From Nostoc sp. KVJ20 (GTDB taxonomy: Bacteria > Cyanobacteriota > Cyanobacteriia > Cyanobacteriales > Nostocaceae), in NCBI RefSeq assembly GCF_001712795.1, contig NZ_KV757764.1, forward strand, positions 1 to 43,370: a stretch of DNA of 43,370 nt. The letters are read 5' to 3'. This document shows, piece after piece, positions 33,009 to 42,267 of the stretch (position 1 is the first letter of the stretch; every line of letters begins with the position of its first letter). A program made the position numbers and the translations under genes. The notes under the pieces were generated by a model. It was not told the origin of the DNA. It saw only the letters and a list, made by a program, of their open reading frames with translations, and did not search any database.

Positions 33009-33860
33009 ATGATTGACCACGACCGCCTTTTCAAAGAATTATTATCTACGTTTTTTATTGATTTTCTTGATTTGTTTCTACCTCAAGTAGCCAGCCAAAT
33101 AGATCGTAATTCCATCCAGCTTTTACCCCAAGAAGTATTTAATGATGTCACTTCTGGCGAAAAGAAGGAAATTGATTTACTGGCGCAGGTGCGTTATCAA
33201 CAGCAAGATACTTGTTTTCTAATTCATGTTGAAAACCAGTCTTACACTGAAACAGCCTTTGCAAAGCGGATGTTTAAATATTTTGCGCGCCTACATGAAA
33301 AGTATGATTTACCGATTTACCCAGTTGTAATTTTTTCTTTTGATGAACCCAAACGCGCCGAACCCCAAAATTATCGCGTCACCTTTGGAGATTTAAAAGT
33401 GCTGGAATTTCAGTTTGTAGCAATCCAGTTGAATCGTTTAAGTTGGCGCGATTTTCTCACGCAGCCAAATCCGGTGGCGGCAGCATTAATGTCAAAGATG
33501 AATATTTCCAAGCAAGAACGTCCACAGGTGAAGGCGGAATGTTTGCGGCTGCTGGCGACCTTAAAATTAGACCCAGCAAGGATGCAACTAATTTCTGGGT
33601 TCGTTGATACGTATTTGAGGCTCGACGATACTGAGAAACAGGTCTTTCAAGCGGCAATCAGTACAATGGGATTAGATGAACAGGAGGAAATTATGGAGAT
33701 TGTTACAAGTTGGCAACAGGAAGGCGCTCAAAAAACAAGAGAAGAGATTGCATTAAATTTACTCAAAAGAGGAATGATTGTGCAAGAAATCTCACAAGTC
33801 ACGGGTTTAAGTCTTGAACAAGTTCAGCAGTTACAAGCTCTTCTTTCTCAAGAAAATTAA
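33009..33860 (+). CDS. Rpn/PD-(D/E)XK nuclease-family protein ('putative transposase'), 283 aa
   Basis: The N-terminal 160 residues have the Rpn-type fold: HDRLFKELLSTFFIDFLDLF, then KKEIDLLAQVRYQQQDTCFL and IHVENQSY. The last two carry D56, E75 and Q77, which fit the PD-(D/E)XK-type active site (D...ExQ). The middle LSWRDFLTQPNPVAAALMSKM and the C-terminal helical tail ending VTGLSLEQVQQLQALL are typical of the cyanobacterial 'Rpn family recombination-promoting nuclease' copies. These are abundant in Nostoc and often of uncertain activity. The gene is intact. It stands alone. Confidence 0.8.
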   Translation: MIDHDRLFKELLSTFFIDFLDLFLPQVASQIDRNSIQLLPQEVFNDVTSGEKKEIDLLAQVRYQQQDTCFLIHVENQSYTETAFAKRMFKYFARLHEKYDLPIYPVVIFSFDEPKRAEPQNYRVTFGDLKVLEFQFVAIQLNRLSWRDFLTQPNPVAAALMSKMNISKQERPQVKAECLRLLATLKLDPARMQLISGFVDTYLRLDDTEKQVFQAAISTMGLDEQEEIMEIVTSWQQEGAQKTREEIALNLLKRGMIVQEISQVTGLSLEQVQQLQALLSQEN

Positions 33861-34032
33861 TGTCAGTTGTACAGATGGGTGAACAAGAAAATGAGTGCGA
33901 TTACCCTGACAGCGAATCGCACCCAAAATCTTATTCAAACCACAACAGAATTAACAGACTTTTTATAGGAAAAACCCCAGTAAGGGCAAAAGCGAATTTT
34001 AACAGACTTAATCGGTTCATTACAGCACAAAG

Positions 34033-34707
34033 TTACTCTTCCTCATCCTCATAATCTGCATAGTCTTGACCGTGTTTTTCGTACCACAAACGTTCTTGCT
34101 CTTGAGCCGCCTCTCGCTGTATCCTTTTCCGTTCTGCCATCTCTGCTTCTAGGCGTTCTTGCGCTAATTTCTCCTTCTCAATTCTTTCTTTCAAAAGCCT
34201 TTTCCGCTCTTGGGTTTCTTGCTCTACCCTCTCCCTCTCAAGTCTGATTAATCGCTGCTCGATTCGCCAACAGTAAAAATCTAATGCTTTACCCGTCGCG
34301 GCTCCAACTGCACCACCGACTAAAAAGATCAGTCCAGTTTTCCAGCCTTGAATAGGGCCACCACTCCACTCTAAACTTTTTTGATTCAGCCACACCAACA
34401 CAGAGAAGACAAAAATTCCAAACACTGAGTTGATAAGCGCAAAAATCCTGGGTGTTATCTCAGTCTGTCGCAGTATTAGCCACTGTCCCAGCCAAAGTAT
34501 TGCACCAAAAATCACCGCAGCGATCGCACTCATGACAACATGATCTGGATATCTGAACGGATCTAGTGCCATGTTAATGATCAATGGCGTAAATATCAGC
34601 GCACAGAGCAAAAAGCCAATTAATAAGCCAACAACGCTTATCAGGCTCCAGTAGCGACCGAGATAACCAAGGCGGAATTCCAATATCCACTCTTGTACTG
34701 GCAGCAT
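34033..34707 (-). CDS. Membrane protein with four TM helices and a charged coiled-coil tail, 224 aa
   Basis: Four hydrophobic segments occupy roughly residues 20-48, 56-80, 88-108 and 124-142 (SLISVVGLLIGFLLCALIF, MSAIAAVIFGAILWLGQWLI, IFALINSVFGIFVFSVLVWL, GLIFLVGGAVGAATG). The C-terminal 70 residues are a highly charged coiled coil (ERERVEQETQERKRLLKERI). The tail ends DYADYEDEEE. No family is recognised. It is convergent with the Rpn-like gene, and has no operon partner. Confidence 0.7.
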   Translation of the reverse strand: MLPVQEWILEFRLGYLGRYWSLISVVGLLIGFLLCALIFTPLIINMALDPFRYPDHVVMSAIAAVIFGAILWLGQWLILRQTEITPRIFALINSVFGIFVFSVLVWLNQKSLEWSGGPIQGWKTGLIFLVGGAVGAATGKALDFYCWRIEQRLIRLERERVEQETQERKRLLKERIEKEKLAQERLEAEMAERKRIQREAAQEQERLWYEKHGQDYADYEDEEE

Positions 34708-35099
34708 CGTGATGTAAAACGCGATTCCTGCACTGACTTAAATCTTGCATTGGCAGTTGTTTTACCTTTGTAATCGAGCATATTTGGCATAGTAGGGTAT
34801 CCGCCGAGAGGTCTATGTGCAAAATCGGACACGTCGTAAAGTTTGGTAAAGTTTATTATCAAAAACCTTAATTTACCGTTGTTTCAGCCTCGACCTCAAC
34901 TTGACCATTCAAATGAAAACATTCCCTAAAAGGGTTATTTATGGGCAAGTTTTAAGGACAAAAAGGGGTGGAAGCTCCCTCTGAAAAATCACCACTCAAC
35001 GCCGACGATCGCTACCCTCGACATATCTACCTTGCCTTTATCTGTAAGCATTTATCATAAGACTAGCTATTTGACAAGATATTTGTTATACTTATTTAC
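34708..35099. other. Intergenic stretch, no convincing gene
   Basis: About 390 bp between divergent small genes. A minus-strand frame (34862 to 34641) gives a peptide with FAHRPLGGYPTMPN that overlaps the start of the 224-aa gene; I do not accept it because its later part is low in typical coding character. One HIP1-like CGATCG site and A+T-rich promoter-like DNA (35040-35099) are present. No RNA or terminator is visible. Confidence 0.4.
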
Positions 35100-35345
35100 A
35101 TGAACAATGATTTCGACTTCAAATCTCCTGAGCTATTTGGTTCTGTTGTTTTCAGACCTGATTTTAATAGCTTTAAGACTATCAATGCTTCCCAAGCTTG
35201 GTCTTTATTCTTTACAGGTGGTAGAGAAGACAAAAAACTAGATTCTAACCCTCGAATAGGTCTTTTGTTTACTAGTATTTTGCTAGGTCTTAGTGTTTCT
35301 GGGTTCGCCAGCGCACTGATTACCCGGACAATATTTCCTGTTTAA
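35100..35345 (+). CDS. Small hypothetical protein with C-terminal TM helix, 81 aa
   Basis: The first 50 residues are polar and aromatic (FDFKSPELFGSVVFRPDF). Residues 55-75 form a hydrophobic helix (LLFTSILLGLSVSGFASALI). It is therefore a possible tail-anchored protein. The following terminator with a perfect 10-bp stem supports a real transcription unit. No family is recognised. Confidence 0.6.
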   Translation: MNNDFDFKSPELFGSVVFRPDFNSFKTINASQAWSLFFTGGREDKKLDSNPRIGLLFTSILLGLSVSGFASALITRTIFPV

Positions 35346-35380
35346 GTGCTTGACTAGTAGCTAATACGAAGTATAACTCA

Positions 35381-35412
35381 GAACCACCAACTTCTTGGTG
35401 GTTCAAATTTTT
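35381..35412 (+). terminator. Strong rho-independent terminator
   Basis: GAACCACCAA (35381-35390) pairs perfectly with TTGGTGGTTC (35395-35404) around a CTTC tetraloop, followed by AAATTTTT. It lies 36 bases after the 81-aa gene's stop. Confidence 0.92.
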
Positions 35413-35544
35413 AGTATGTCTTCACTAATATCTGAGTAACGCCATAGTTTCGGCTAACCTACAAATCTTTTAAAGTCTGACTAGCCTTGAGGATATCAGG
35501 ACAAATATTCATCTAAAATTTGGCAATTTAATCTAGGAGAATTC

Positions 35545-35886
35545 ATGTTAGACTTTAACACCTTGACGGTATTCTCAAGCACTTACTGCATTGGTATTTG
35601 TGCTTTTTTAATCCCAGCCAACCTAATTGCTACCTCGTTAACAATAGGTTTGACATTATTGTGTCGTCCAGCTATTGAGATTTGGCGAAGTGCTGCAATT
35701 GCCAGTACCTTTGCTTTATTAATCATACTGCACGTATTTGCTTGGTTCATGATTGGAGTTGTCATGGCTCCCACATACATTTTATTGGGACTAGGAAGCA
35801 TCTGTCTGGGAGCAAATTTCGGAGCAATTCTCCTATACAAACGCTTTGCAAATGCTTATGTAGCGATGAAAGTTGAATTTTCCTAA
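35545..35886 (+). CDS. Small membrane protein, three TM helices, 113 aa
   Basis: Three hydrophobic segments are visible: about 13-40 (CIGICAFLIPANLIATSLTI), 48-73 (AAIASTFALLIILHVFAWFM) and 76-100 (MAPTYILLGLGSICLGANFG). The ATG has a good Shine-Dalgarno (TAGGAG, 6 bases upstream). No family is recognised. It has no partner on the same strand and converges with the RNA-polymerase-like gene. Confidence 0.7.
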   Translation: MLDFNTLTVFSSTYCIGICAFLIPANLIATSLTIGLTLLCRPAIEIWRSAAIASTFALLIILHVFAWFMIGVVMAPTYILLGLGSICLGANFGAILLYKRFANAYVAMKVEFS

Positions 35887-35934
35887 GCTCCATATTCCAA
35901 GCTCCTGAATTTATTCATGGGGTTATTAATTACG

Positions 35935-36040
35935 GATTACGTAAAGCCTGCGGCATAGCTTTGCTTAGAGCGTAGCGGGGCGCAGCCCATTAGTAATTAC
36001 GAATTGGAGCAAAGCAACTTGGCTCCTGGCTGCTGAATTC
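35935..36040. repeat. Nostoc-type dispersed repeats downstream of the RNAP-like gene
   Basis: The stretch includes the GCGGCATAGCTTTGCTTAG motif, AGCGTAGCG and flanking TAATTACG words (ATTACGGATTACGT at left, AGTAATTACGAATTGG at right), and ends with TGGCTCCTGGCTGCTGAATT like the copy at 1228-1255. These are of the kind scattered between genes in Nostoc; no function is known. Confidence 0.5.
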
Positions 36041-36047
36041 TTCAAAT

Positions 36048-39000
36048 CTATCTTTGTAAGTCTACTTGTTGTATTTGAGATTTAGCTAATATTTTATCAA
36101 TTTGAGTATTAACATCTTCAAAAGTCTGTAATATCTGTGGAGTTAGTTTATTAGTCTGTACCTGACCAGATTGCAAGTTTAAAATTACCTCCCCATTTTT
36201 CTGCGAAATAGTTAAATCTCTCTGCTGGGTATTGAAAGCCAAGTCATAAATTCTCCCTTGGACTTTAGTACCATTTTCATCAGATTTACCCCAGGCCATG
36301 CCAATCTTTTGAGCAATTTGAGTGAGCCGACTGATGGCTTCAAGTTCAAATTTATCTTTATTCATTACTGTCAATGCTTCGGCTGATAATTGCTCACCAG
36401 CTTTAAACCCATAAGCCACTTCTACAATGCGTTTTTTGTAATTTTCCGACTTCCCTAACTTATCTGCGGCATTATACCAATTTCTCAAGTCATCAATAGT
36501 AACTGTCGGAGGCTTCTCTACACCTAGAGGTTCTGTTTTTGTACTATTACTAATGTCTGTTGTAGAAGGAGTAGTGGAGAGTAATAGAGTTGATTGGTTA
36601 GGTGGGGATTGTGCTGTTTGTTCTGGTGGTTTCAAAAACTGTGGTCGTGTGGCGAGGGAATTAACTCTTTGTTGATACTCAAGAGTAGATTCAATCACAG
36701 CCCCAAATTTCTTGGACATGCTCTCTAAAGTTTTGGCAGGGATGGAGCTATCAACCAAGTTAAATACAGCTAGACCTTTTTTAGTTTCCCTGATAACATC
36801 TTCTATTGGTACTTGCTCCCATTCAACTTTTTGAGCAGTTAACCATTTTGTCACAGTATCAGCTTTCTGGTTGTCAACAGCCAAGCCCATGACTCCAAGT
36901 TTTTTGTTTGATTCTGTCGAAAATAAGAAAGTAGGACGCTCTTTAATATGATGTAGAATTTTCGCACTACTCTCAATCATCTCTTGTTGTTGAGGATTAA
37001 CTGATTGAGTCCCAAAAGCCTGAAATTCCTTCGTCCAAATAGTAGGATATTCAACGGTATTAGGGTCAATTTGAGCGCAAATCACAGAGAAATTACTTTG
37101 AATAATAGCGGGGGCTGGGGTAAGTTTTCCGGTTTTGAGCAATCCAAGTTGTCTGAGCGCGTCTTTGTCTTTTTTGAAGTGCAATACTCCCAAGGGTTCA
37201 CCATTCAAAAATACAGCATCTCTAGTTTTATAAGCTGAGGTTTCGATAGTCAGTTTTCGGTAATCTTGATCATTGAATGTCTGACCACAAAAATCATAAA
37301 AGTTAATTTTATTAATTTTGAGAAGATTCCCATTGGGAGATTCACCCAGAACAAAAGCTTGATCTCCAGTTTCGGAGATAGAAGTAAGTTTTAACTTTAG
37401 AGGATTACCATTTTTCAGGTAATCAATTTGTTTTAACTGTTGGACAGAATCACTGTCTAACTCCCCCAGAGTTTTGCCATCAAGTTTGATTTTCACTGTT
37501 TTGTCAGTCACCGGCACAGTGCCAAATTCTAAGTTAACCGGTTCAGCATTAAAAACAAGTCCTGCATAAGAGAAGTTCTTGAGTTCACGGATAGTAATTT
37601 CAACTGGCTCGTTTCCTGGCAGTCCAATGGTTGCTTTGGCAGTGGCAGGTTCTACCCCAACCATACTTGCTTGTGCTTTCGTTCCAATGGGAAGCTGTGC
37701 GGTTCTGGTTTCAAGCATGGCGAATTCCTTATATTCGCCGTTACTATCCTGTACAAACATTAGCCTGGAAACATGGCGCTCATGCCCAACTGGGTGGTGA
37801 GAAGCTCTAATTTCTATCGGGTGCAACTCATCCTTGTTCCAGTCTCGACCCAAAAATTGATTCGCTTCATTATTTAATGTGACTAACTTCGGCTCAGTGA
37901 ATTGCAATTTATCCAGGCGAGAGATAATCTCATTGGGGAAAGCAGCGAAGGCGAAATTGGAAACTTTTTTAGCGATCGCTTGGGGGTTTGCGTTTTCTTT
38001 TCTTGCAACTTCGAGTTCATTCTGGCGGGATGCACAGATGTTCCAAGCGGCGGCGGCGGATGCAAGTTTTTCTGACTCTGGGATCGAGGCATAAAATGCT
38101 TCTGCCGTCTCTTGTGCCTTGTCGAAAAGTAATTTAGTTTGGCTTCTAGTAAGTTCTGGTTTTAGTTCTAGGAGTTTAGTTCCCTGCATGGTCATCCCCG
38201 CCTTGAGGTTGTGGTCAGTCACAGATTGTTGGCTAACTGTCCCCAGGTTGCGGTAAGCGGGTTTTCCATCTTTCCCAACCTCGCCGTTTATCTGTGCAAC
38301 TACTAATAATCGGTGAGGGCGTTCAAAACTTCTGAATTTCTCCAAAATTTCATCTAAGCGAATGTTCAACGTCTGGGCTTTCCAGATTAAGGGGTGTCCG
38401 TAGCGGGTGAGGTTGGTAATTTCCAGTTTCGCCCCCTGTGGAGTTTGCACTATTGCAGATGGCCCTTTCTCAGTTTCACGCCGTTGGGATATCCGAACCG
38501 CAGCGTTGAATTTCCGATCAAACTCGTACTTGGCGGCGATCGCTGTAAATTTCTGCTGTGGTGTAAATTCTACTCCTTTGAATAAGTCTTTAAACTGGAC
38601 TATGGGACGCGATTCTAACTGTGATTCTTGGAAATATTTATTGGTTTGGCTAATTAATAATTCTACTGGTGAGTAACCTTTTGGTGTTATCCCTGTGCTT
38701 AAATAAACTGACGAAGATTTCTTATCTTTAATATAATTAACATCACGATACAAGTAGCGGCTGTTCTCCCTGATTAAATTCATCTCAGGTTTTTTAGCAC
38801 TTTTGAATAAATCAACCGCTATTTGGTTTTGATAGCACCCCTCACCAATCATTTCTCGGTACATCAAGCGGTTAACATCCATCGCCTGCTGAATAATATC
38901 TGGCGTTCTGTTAGGATTCTTTGCTAAAGCTACAACAGATTGCATGAAAGGTTTGTACTCTGCTCTAATTGGTTTGGGCTTCTCGCCATGTTCCTGTTCA

Positions 39001-40847
39001 AATAAACTTTGATAGTGCTTAGATACTTGGTCTAAATAAGTTGACTCTTGTTCTAAGTTACCGTAAGTTTTAAGTACCTCAATTTCCGATTCTAATGCCT
39101 CCAGTGCTGTCACTTGATTGTTGATTATGCCCACGCTAATGCTATCGCTCATGTGGATAGCTATTTCTTCAAATGGAGGCTGGCTTCCATCGCTGGGATC
39201 ATAAAATGACTGTTTTTTGAGCTTAACTGTCGGAGCATAAGCATTCTGGGGTTGGTTTCTGTACTCGGCTTCGGCTGTTAAGTTAGGGTATTTACTAGCT
39301 AGTGCTACACCAATGCAGTCACCATCAAAATCTCGTGCTTGGCGTTCTGATTCGGTTTCTGCTGGGTCAACTTCGCCAACATCAACCCCTTGTGTTTCTA
39401 ACTCTGTAATTCTGGCTTGTATGCGCTTGTGGTCTTCGTCATTGACTACAATTATGCCTTCTAAAACCTTCCCATCTGGCCCGATTTGATCTTCAACGTG
39501 CTTGTTGGTAGACACACACAATCCATTAGAATTCAGAAAAGGAGAGCGAAAGTTAAGAACTTTTTCTCCAAGCTTCAGCCAAGGGGCACAGATTTCACCA
39601 TTTTTGAGTTCCTTGGAGGGAATAATCATCCCTCGGTCAAAAGTGAGCGTTTTCCCAATAGCAATATCTCGCCACTCACTTTGTACAAAACGACTTAGCT
39701 CCTGCTTTACCTTCTCTGTTTCTAAAAGCTGTTGATGACCAAGTAAATCAGCTTTAATGAGTTTGTACATGAACAAGTCATCTTTGCCGAGATCATCATC
39801 CAATTCCTGATCTGCATCTAAGTCATCATTTGTCCCTAAGTTTTTAACATCTGTTTCTTGATTGATAATGTCTGATGTTTTTAATTTATTTTGGATTAAT
39901 GATTCTTTACGTTTTTCGTATCTTTCACAATAATAAGTAGCAACTCTTCTTGGGTCATCTTCAATAGAGGCTAATCTTTGAGCTTGTACCTCTAGCTCTT
40001 CGGCAAAATCTTTAATTCCTTGGGGGAAAGATGCCAGCAGTTGGGAGATAGACATCTGTCCTTGTTGAGATTGCCCTTTTTCAGCTAACCAAATATTTTG
40101 CTGATATAATCCTGGCTTAATCTGCGGTTTAGTGGCCCCTTCGGGTCTATCCTTGTCTGCTCCCTTAAAACTGCTTACGGGGAGAATTATGTCTATTTCT
40201 GGTTTGTTATTTGGATCTGCATATTTGATTTCGTCTAACCTGTATGGTCGCAATGTTCCTTTGCCAAAACGGTATTTAGTAGTATCCTCTCCAACTCCAT
40301 CCACCCAACCAAATCGATGCTGAATTACACGATAGCTTTTATCTGCAAGGGATTCTCTTAAGGTTACTTTGTCATAAAGTTGTGTTGAAATCTGCCCATA
40401 ACAGTCACCAACTAATTTATATGCCAAATCATTCGATAATATCCCTCCATTTTCACCAGCCTTTTCAGTAGAATCATCTACTACCAAAATGTTTAGCTTT
40501 TCGTGAATTGCATTTTTACAAGCCCCAAGGAAGATTGAACCATAAGCCCCACGGTCTTTACTATCTGGACAAATTTTTTGAATCGTTTCTAAACATTCTT
40601 TATCTCCATAAAGTAAACGAGTCTTAGAAGACAGTAATAAAATCTGTCCATCTGGATGATTCTTTAATTCTTCGGCTGTGCTGTATTCATCTGAGTGTCC
40701 AAACGAGAATTCTTTGCCAGGAAAGTAAAATTCTAATAAGGTATTACTAAGCTTTTCAGTTAAAATTGATTGAGAGTTACTTTTGTTATCCTCTGTATAG
40801 ATCCACTGATTTAAACGAGGATCGAAATGCTTCAATTCCAGAGTCAT
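36048..40847 (-). CDS. Very large protein with a two-barrel RNA-polymerase-like catalytic motif (DFDGD), 1599 aa
   Basis: I recognise a likely double-psi beta-barrel (DPBB) polymerase core. Residues 401-447 read FDRGMIIPSKELKNGEICAP, then LGEKVLNFRSPFLNSNGLCV. Residues 505-514 read RDFDGDCIGV, with the aspartates D506, D508 and D510. This fits the DxDGD metal-binding loop of multisubunit RNAP beta' (NADFDGD), YonO-type phage polymerases and eukaryotic RdRPs (DxDGD), and NFRSP corresponds to the NRAP/RNP element that precedes it. Upstream, FGKGTLRPYRL and ILPVSSFKGADKDR (about 194-232) may belong to the first barrel with its lysines. Residues 540-900 are helical (bridge-helix-like region possible). 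Residues 1090-1300 hold repeated beta units; the last 130 residues form a helical domain. The protein is far larger than YonO. It is divergent from a 176-aa gene. Polymerase activity is not shown; the barrel assignment is inference from motifs. Confidence 0.65.
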   Translation of the reverse strand: MTLELKHFDPRLNQWIYTEDNKSNSQSILTEKLSNTLLEFYFPGKEFSFGHSDEYSTAEELKNHPDGQILLLSSKTRLLYGDKECLETIQKICPDSKDRGAYGSIFLGACKNAIHEKLNILVVDDSTEKAGENGGILSNDLAYKLVGDCYGQISTQLYDKVTLRESLADKSYRVIQHRFGWVDGVGEDTTKYRFGKGTLRPYRLDEIKYADPNNKPEIDIILPVSSFKGADKDRPEGATKPQIKPGLYQQNIWLAEKGQSQQGQMSISQLLASFPQGIKDFAEELEVQAQRLASIEDDPRRVATYYCERYEKRKESLIQNKLKTSDIINQETDVKNLGTNDDLDADQELDDDLGKDDLFMYKLIKADLLGHQQLLETEKVKQELSRFVQSEWRDIAIGKTLTFDRGMIIPSKELKNGEICAPWLKLGEKVLNFRSPFLNSNGLCVSTNKHVEDQIGPDGKVLEGIIVVNDEDHKRIQARITELETQGVDVGEVDPAETESERQARDFDGDCIGVALASKYPNLTAEAEYRNQPQNAYAPTVKLKKQSFYDPSDGSQPPFEEIAIHMSDSISVGIINNQVTALEALESEIEVLKTYGNLEQESTYLDQVSKHYQSLFEQEHGEKPKPIRAEYKPFMQSVVALAKNPNRTPDIIQQAMDVNRLMYREMIGEGCYQNQIAVDLFKSAKKPEMNLIRENSRYLYRDVNYIKDKKSSSVYLSTGITPKGYSPVELLISQTNKYFQESQLESRPIVQFKDLFKGVEFTPQQKFTAIAAKYEFDRKFNAAVRISQRRETEKGPSAIVQTPQGAKLEITNLTRYGHPLIWKAQTLNIRLDEILEKFRSFERPHRLLVVAQINGEVGKDGKPAYRNLGTVSQQSVTDHNLKAGMTMQGTKLLELKPELTRSQTKLLFDKAQETAEAFYASIPESEKLASAAAAWNICASRQNELEVARKENANPQAIAKKVSNFAFAAFPNEIISRLDKLQFTEPKLVTLNNEANQFLGRDWNKDELHPIEIRASHHPVGHERHVSRLMFVQDSNGEYKEFAMLETRTAQLPIGTKAQASMVGVEPATAKATIGLPGNEPVEITIRELKNFSYAGLVFNAEPVNLEFGTVPVTDKTVKIKLDGKTLGELDSDSVQQLKQIDYLKNGNPLKLKLTSISETGDQAFVLGESPNGNLLKINKINFYDFCGQTFNDQDYRKLTIETSAYKTRDAVFLNGEPLGVLHFKKDKDALRQLGLLKTGKLTPAPAIIQSNFSVICAQIDPNTVEYPTIWTKEFQAFGTQSVNPQQQEMIESSAKILHHIKERPTFLFSTESNKKLGVMGLAVDNQKADTVTKWLTAQKVEWEQVPIEDVIRETKKGLAVFNLVDSSIPAKTLESMSKKFGAVIESTLEYQQRVNSLATRPQFLKPPEQTAQSPPNQSTLLLSTTPSTTDISNSTKTEPLGVEKPPTVTIDDLRNWYNAADKLGKSENYKKRIVEVAYGFKAGEQLSAEALTVMNKDKFELEAISRLTQIAQKIGMAWGKSDENGTKVQGRIYDLAFNTQQRDLTISQKNGEVILNLQSGQVQTNKLTPQILQTFEDVNTQIDKILAKSQIQQVDLQR

Positions 40848-40896
40848 AAATGTTAAGTAAATTGATTAAATTTCATCAATTTCTGAGGAGATTTAT

Positions 40897-41427
40897 ATGT
40901 CAAGGATTAAGCGTTGGATAAATATGCATAAGAAAGAGTTTTATCCAGATGGCAGCTTGAAAAATGAAGCTCGACAAGAAATGTTATCTGTGGGAATGAG
41001 TAACGAGGCAATTGATGATTATGCCTCTAGGCTAAAAGCAAGATACGACGAATGGAAACACCTGGACGAGACTGATCCAGAACCGTGGCCAATCTACACA
41101 GCCTACGATTTCTTTACTGAACAAGAGAAAAGGGAATTTAACCCTGATGGTTCTCTCAGACCTGAATATGTAGAATATGCTCAGAAAATTGGTATCAGTG
41201 AAAGTGCCCTGGAACAACTTGAGTGGCGTAAGAAAATGGAAGTCGAGAATTATGATGCTGTGTCTGCTGATTACGCAGAACAAGGTATTAACTTTGGTGA
41301 GCAGAAAATGAATGCTCGGATTGAAGACAGCAGAACTTACGTTCAACGCCGCCGCCAAATGGAACAGGACTTGCAGAACTTCGAGCCGGAAGATAGCTTG
41401 CCTTTTGATAAAAACACCTCCTATTAG
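40897..41427 (+). CDS. Hypothetical protein with an internal 'PDGSL' duplication, 176 aa
   Basis: Two similar units stand at residues 12-43 (KKEFYPDGSLKNEARQEMLS, then VGMSNEAIDDY) and 78-110 (KREFNPDGSLRPEYVEYAQK, then IGISESALEQL). Each has the pattern (K/R)-x-EF-x-PDGSL(K/R)..., followed by a helix with 'IGIS.sA.e.l'. The C-terminal third is a charged helix. The ATG has a strong Shine-Dalgarno (GAGGAGAT). It is divergent from the RNA-polymerase-like gene, sharing a 49-bp promoter region, so it may be co-regulated or be a partner. No known family. Confidence 0.7.
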   Translation: MSRIKRWINMHKKEFYPDGSLKNEARQEMLSVGMSNEAIDDYASRLKARYDEWKHLDETDPEPWPIYTAYDFFTEQEKREFNPDGSLRPEYVEYAQKIGISESALEQLEWRKKMEVENYDAVSADYAEQGINFGEQKMNARIEDSRTYVQRRRQMEQDLQNFEPEDSLPFDKNTSY

Positions 41428-41655
41428 AGTAGGTGAAGTTACGCTATAAGACCGTTTTTATCCATCAAATACAGTGATTTTACCTGAATATGTGAAAGAA
41501 GAAAGAAAGCGATCGCCTCACCTTGGGTATGAAAGTAAATATTCATAAAGCTGCCTTTTTACTTCGTTAACTTGAAATATTTTAGAGATTGCTGATGGAG
41601 TATCATAGTCAGTAATTGCAGTGCGATCAAGAAATATACTGCACTGCGATTATGT

Positions 41656-42057
41656 TTATTTGTGATGTTTTTTACCGTGTGGTGGGGTGTTTTTTGATAA
41701 TTGTTTGCCCTGAGATAATTCCGACGAAGAATTATTAGATATTGATGAAATAGCTATTTTATACATGGCAAAATAGCAAGAAATAGCGACTAGGGAGATT
41801 AAGGTAGCCTGACCAATTATTTTCCACGAGTTGGAAGTCAGTTGAGACTGAACTCGCTTAAAGAAAACAGATTCTAACTTTTGGTGAGTCGTGCAATTTT
41901 TCAAGTACTCTAAAACTTGCAGACATTCAGATATGTCCTCGCCTTTGTAGACTTTTTGACACAGCAGAATTTCTAAGCGTTCAATGCGACGTTCTGGAGT
42001 TGATAAATTGATATCGTCCCAATCATCCCAAAGTTTAATTTCTTTTAGTTCGTTCAT
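41656..42057 (-). CDS. Small protein with one TM helix, 133 aa
   Basis: An N-terminal helical, acidic segment (NELKEIKLWDDWDDINLSTP, ERRIERLEILLCQKVYKGED) is followed by one hydrophobic helix at about residues 80-102 (WKIIGQATLISLVAISCYFAMYKI is the span; only one TM). The C-terminus is Ser-rich and ends with HGKKHHK. GAGGGATGAAG before the ATG is a good ribosome site. No family is recognised. It lies downstream of the frameshift-linked gene pair on the same strand. Confidence 0.7.
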   Translation of the reverse strand: MNELKEIKLWDDWDDINLSTPERRIERLEILLCQKVYKGEDISECLQVLEYLKNCTTHQKLESVFFKRVQSQLTSNSWKIIGQATLISLVAISCYFAMYKIAISSISNNSSSELSQGKQLSKNTPPHGKKHHK

Positions 42058-42082
42058 AACTTCATCCCTCTATCAAACTATT

Positions 42083-42267
42083 GATGCTGTTCCGAATGGC
42101 ACGCTTGTTAAGCGTTAACGCTTGGTATTACTGGTTTTGGGGTGTAGGGAATTACGAACAACTTGGTTTTGTCTAGCGCACTAAAATTCAATTTTTATTA
42201 ACACTACACCCAACACCCTGCCCTGACGATATTTCACATGAGTCTTCGTGCCATTCGATGCTGTTCC
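42083..42267. repeat. Direct and inverted repeats with a 14-bp palindrome between two minus-strand genes
   Basis: GATGCTGTTCC occurs twice as a direct repeat (42083-42093, 42257-42267). CGAATGGCACG (42093-42103) is exactly inverted at 42247-42257. Inside lies the perfect palindrome AAGCGTTAACGCTT (42110-42123) and a half site TACGAACAAC (42153-42162) identical to one arm of the parB palindrome. GGGTGTAG (about 42141-42148) is inverted as CTACACCC (about 42204-42212). This is either a compound regulatory region or the scar of a small mobile repeat. Confidence 0.6.

Noticed and set aside
33860..34054. 64-codon frame starting at the stop of the Rpn-like gene (TAATG)
   Set aside because: The coupling is attractive, but the peptide has random-looking composition, ends in a serine run that is the antisense of the acidic tail of the 224-aa gene, and has no helix or strand pattern.
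34641..34862. Minus-strand frame with FAHRPLGGYPTMPN upstream of the 224-aa membrane protein
   Set aside because: Its later part overlaps the start of a better gene and changes to low-quality composition; without homologues I cannot support it.
38394..40323. Several 60-90 codon plus-strand frames inside the polymerase-like gene
   Set aside because: All are antisense shadows of a 1599-codon gene with clear domains.
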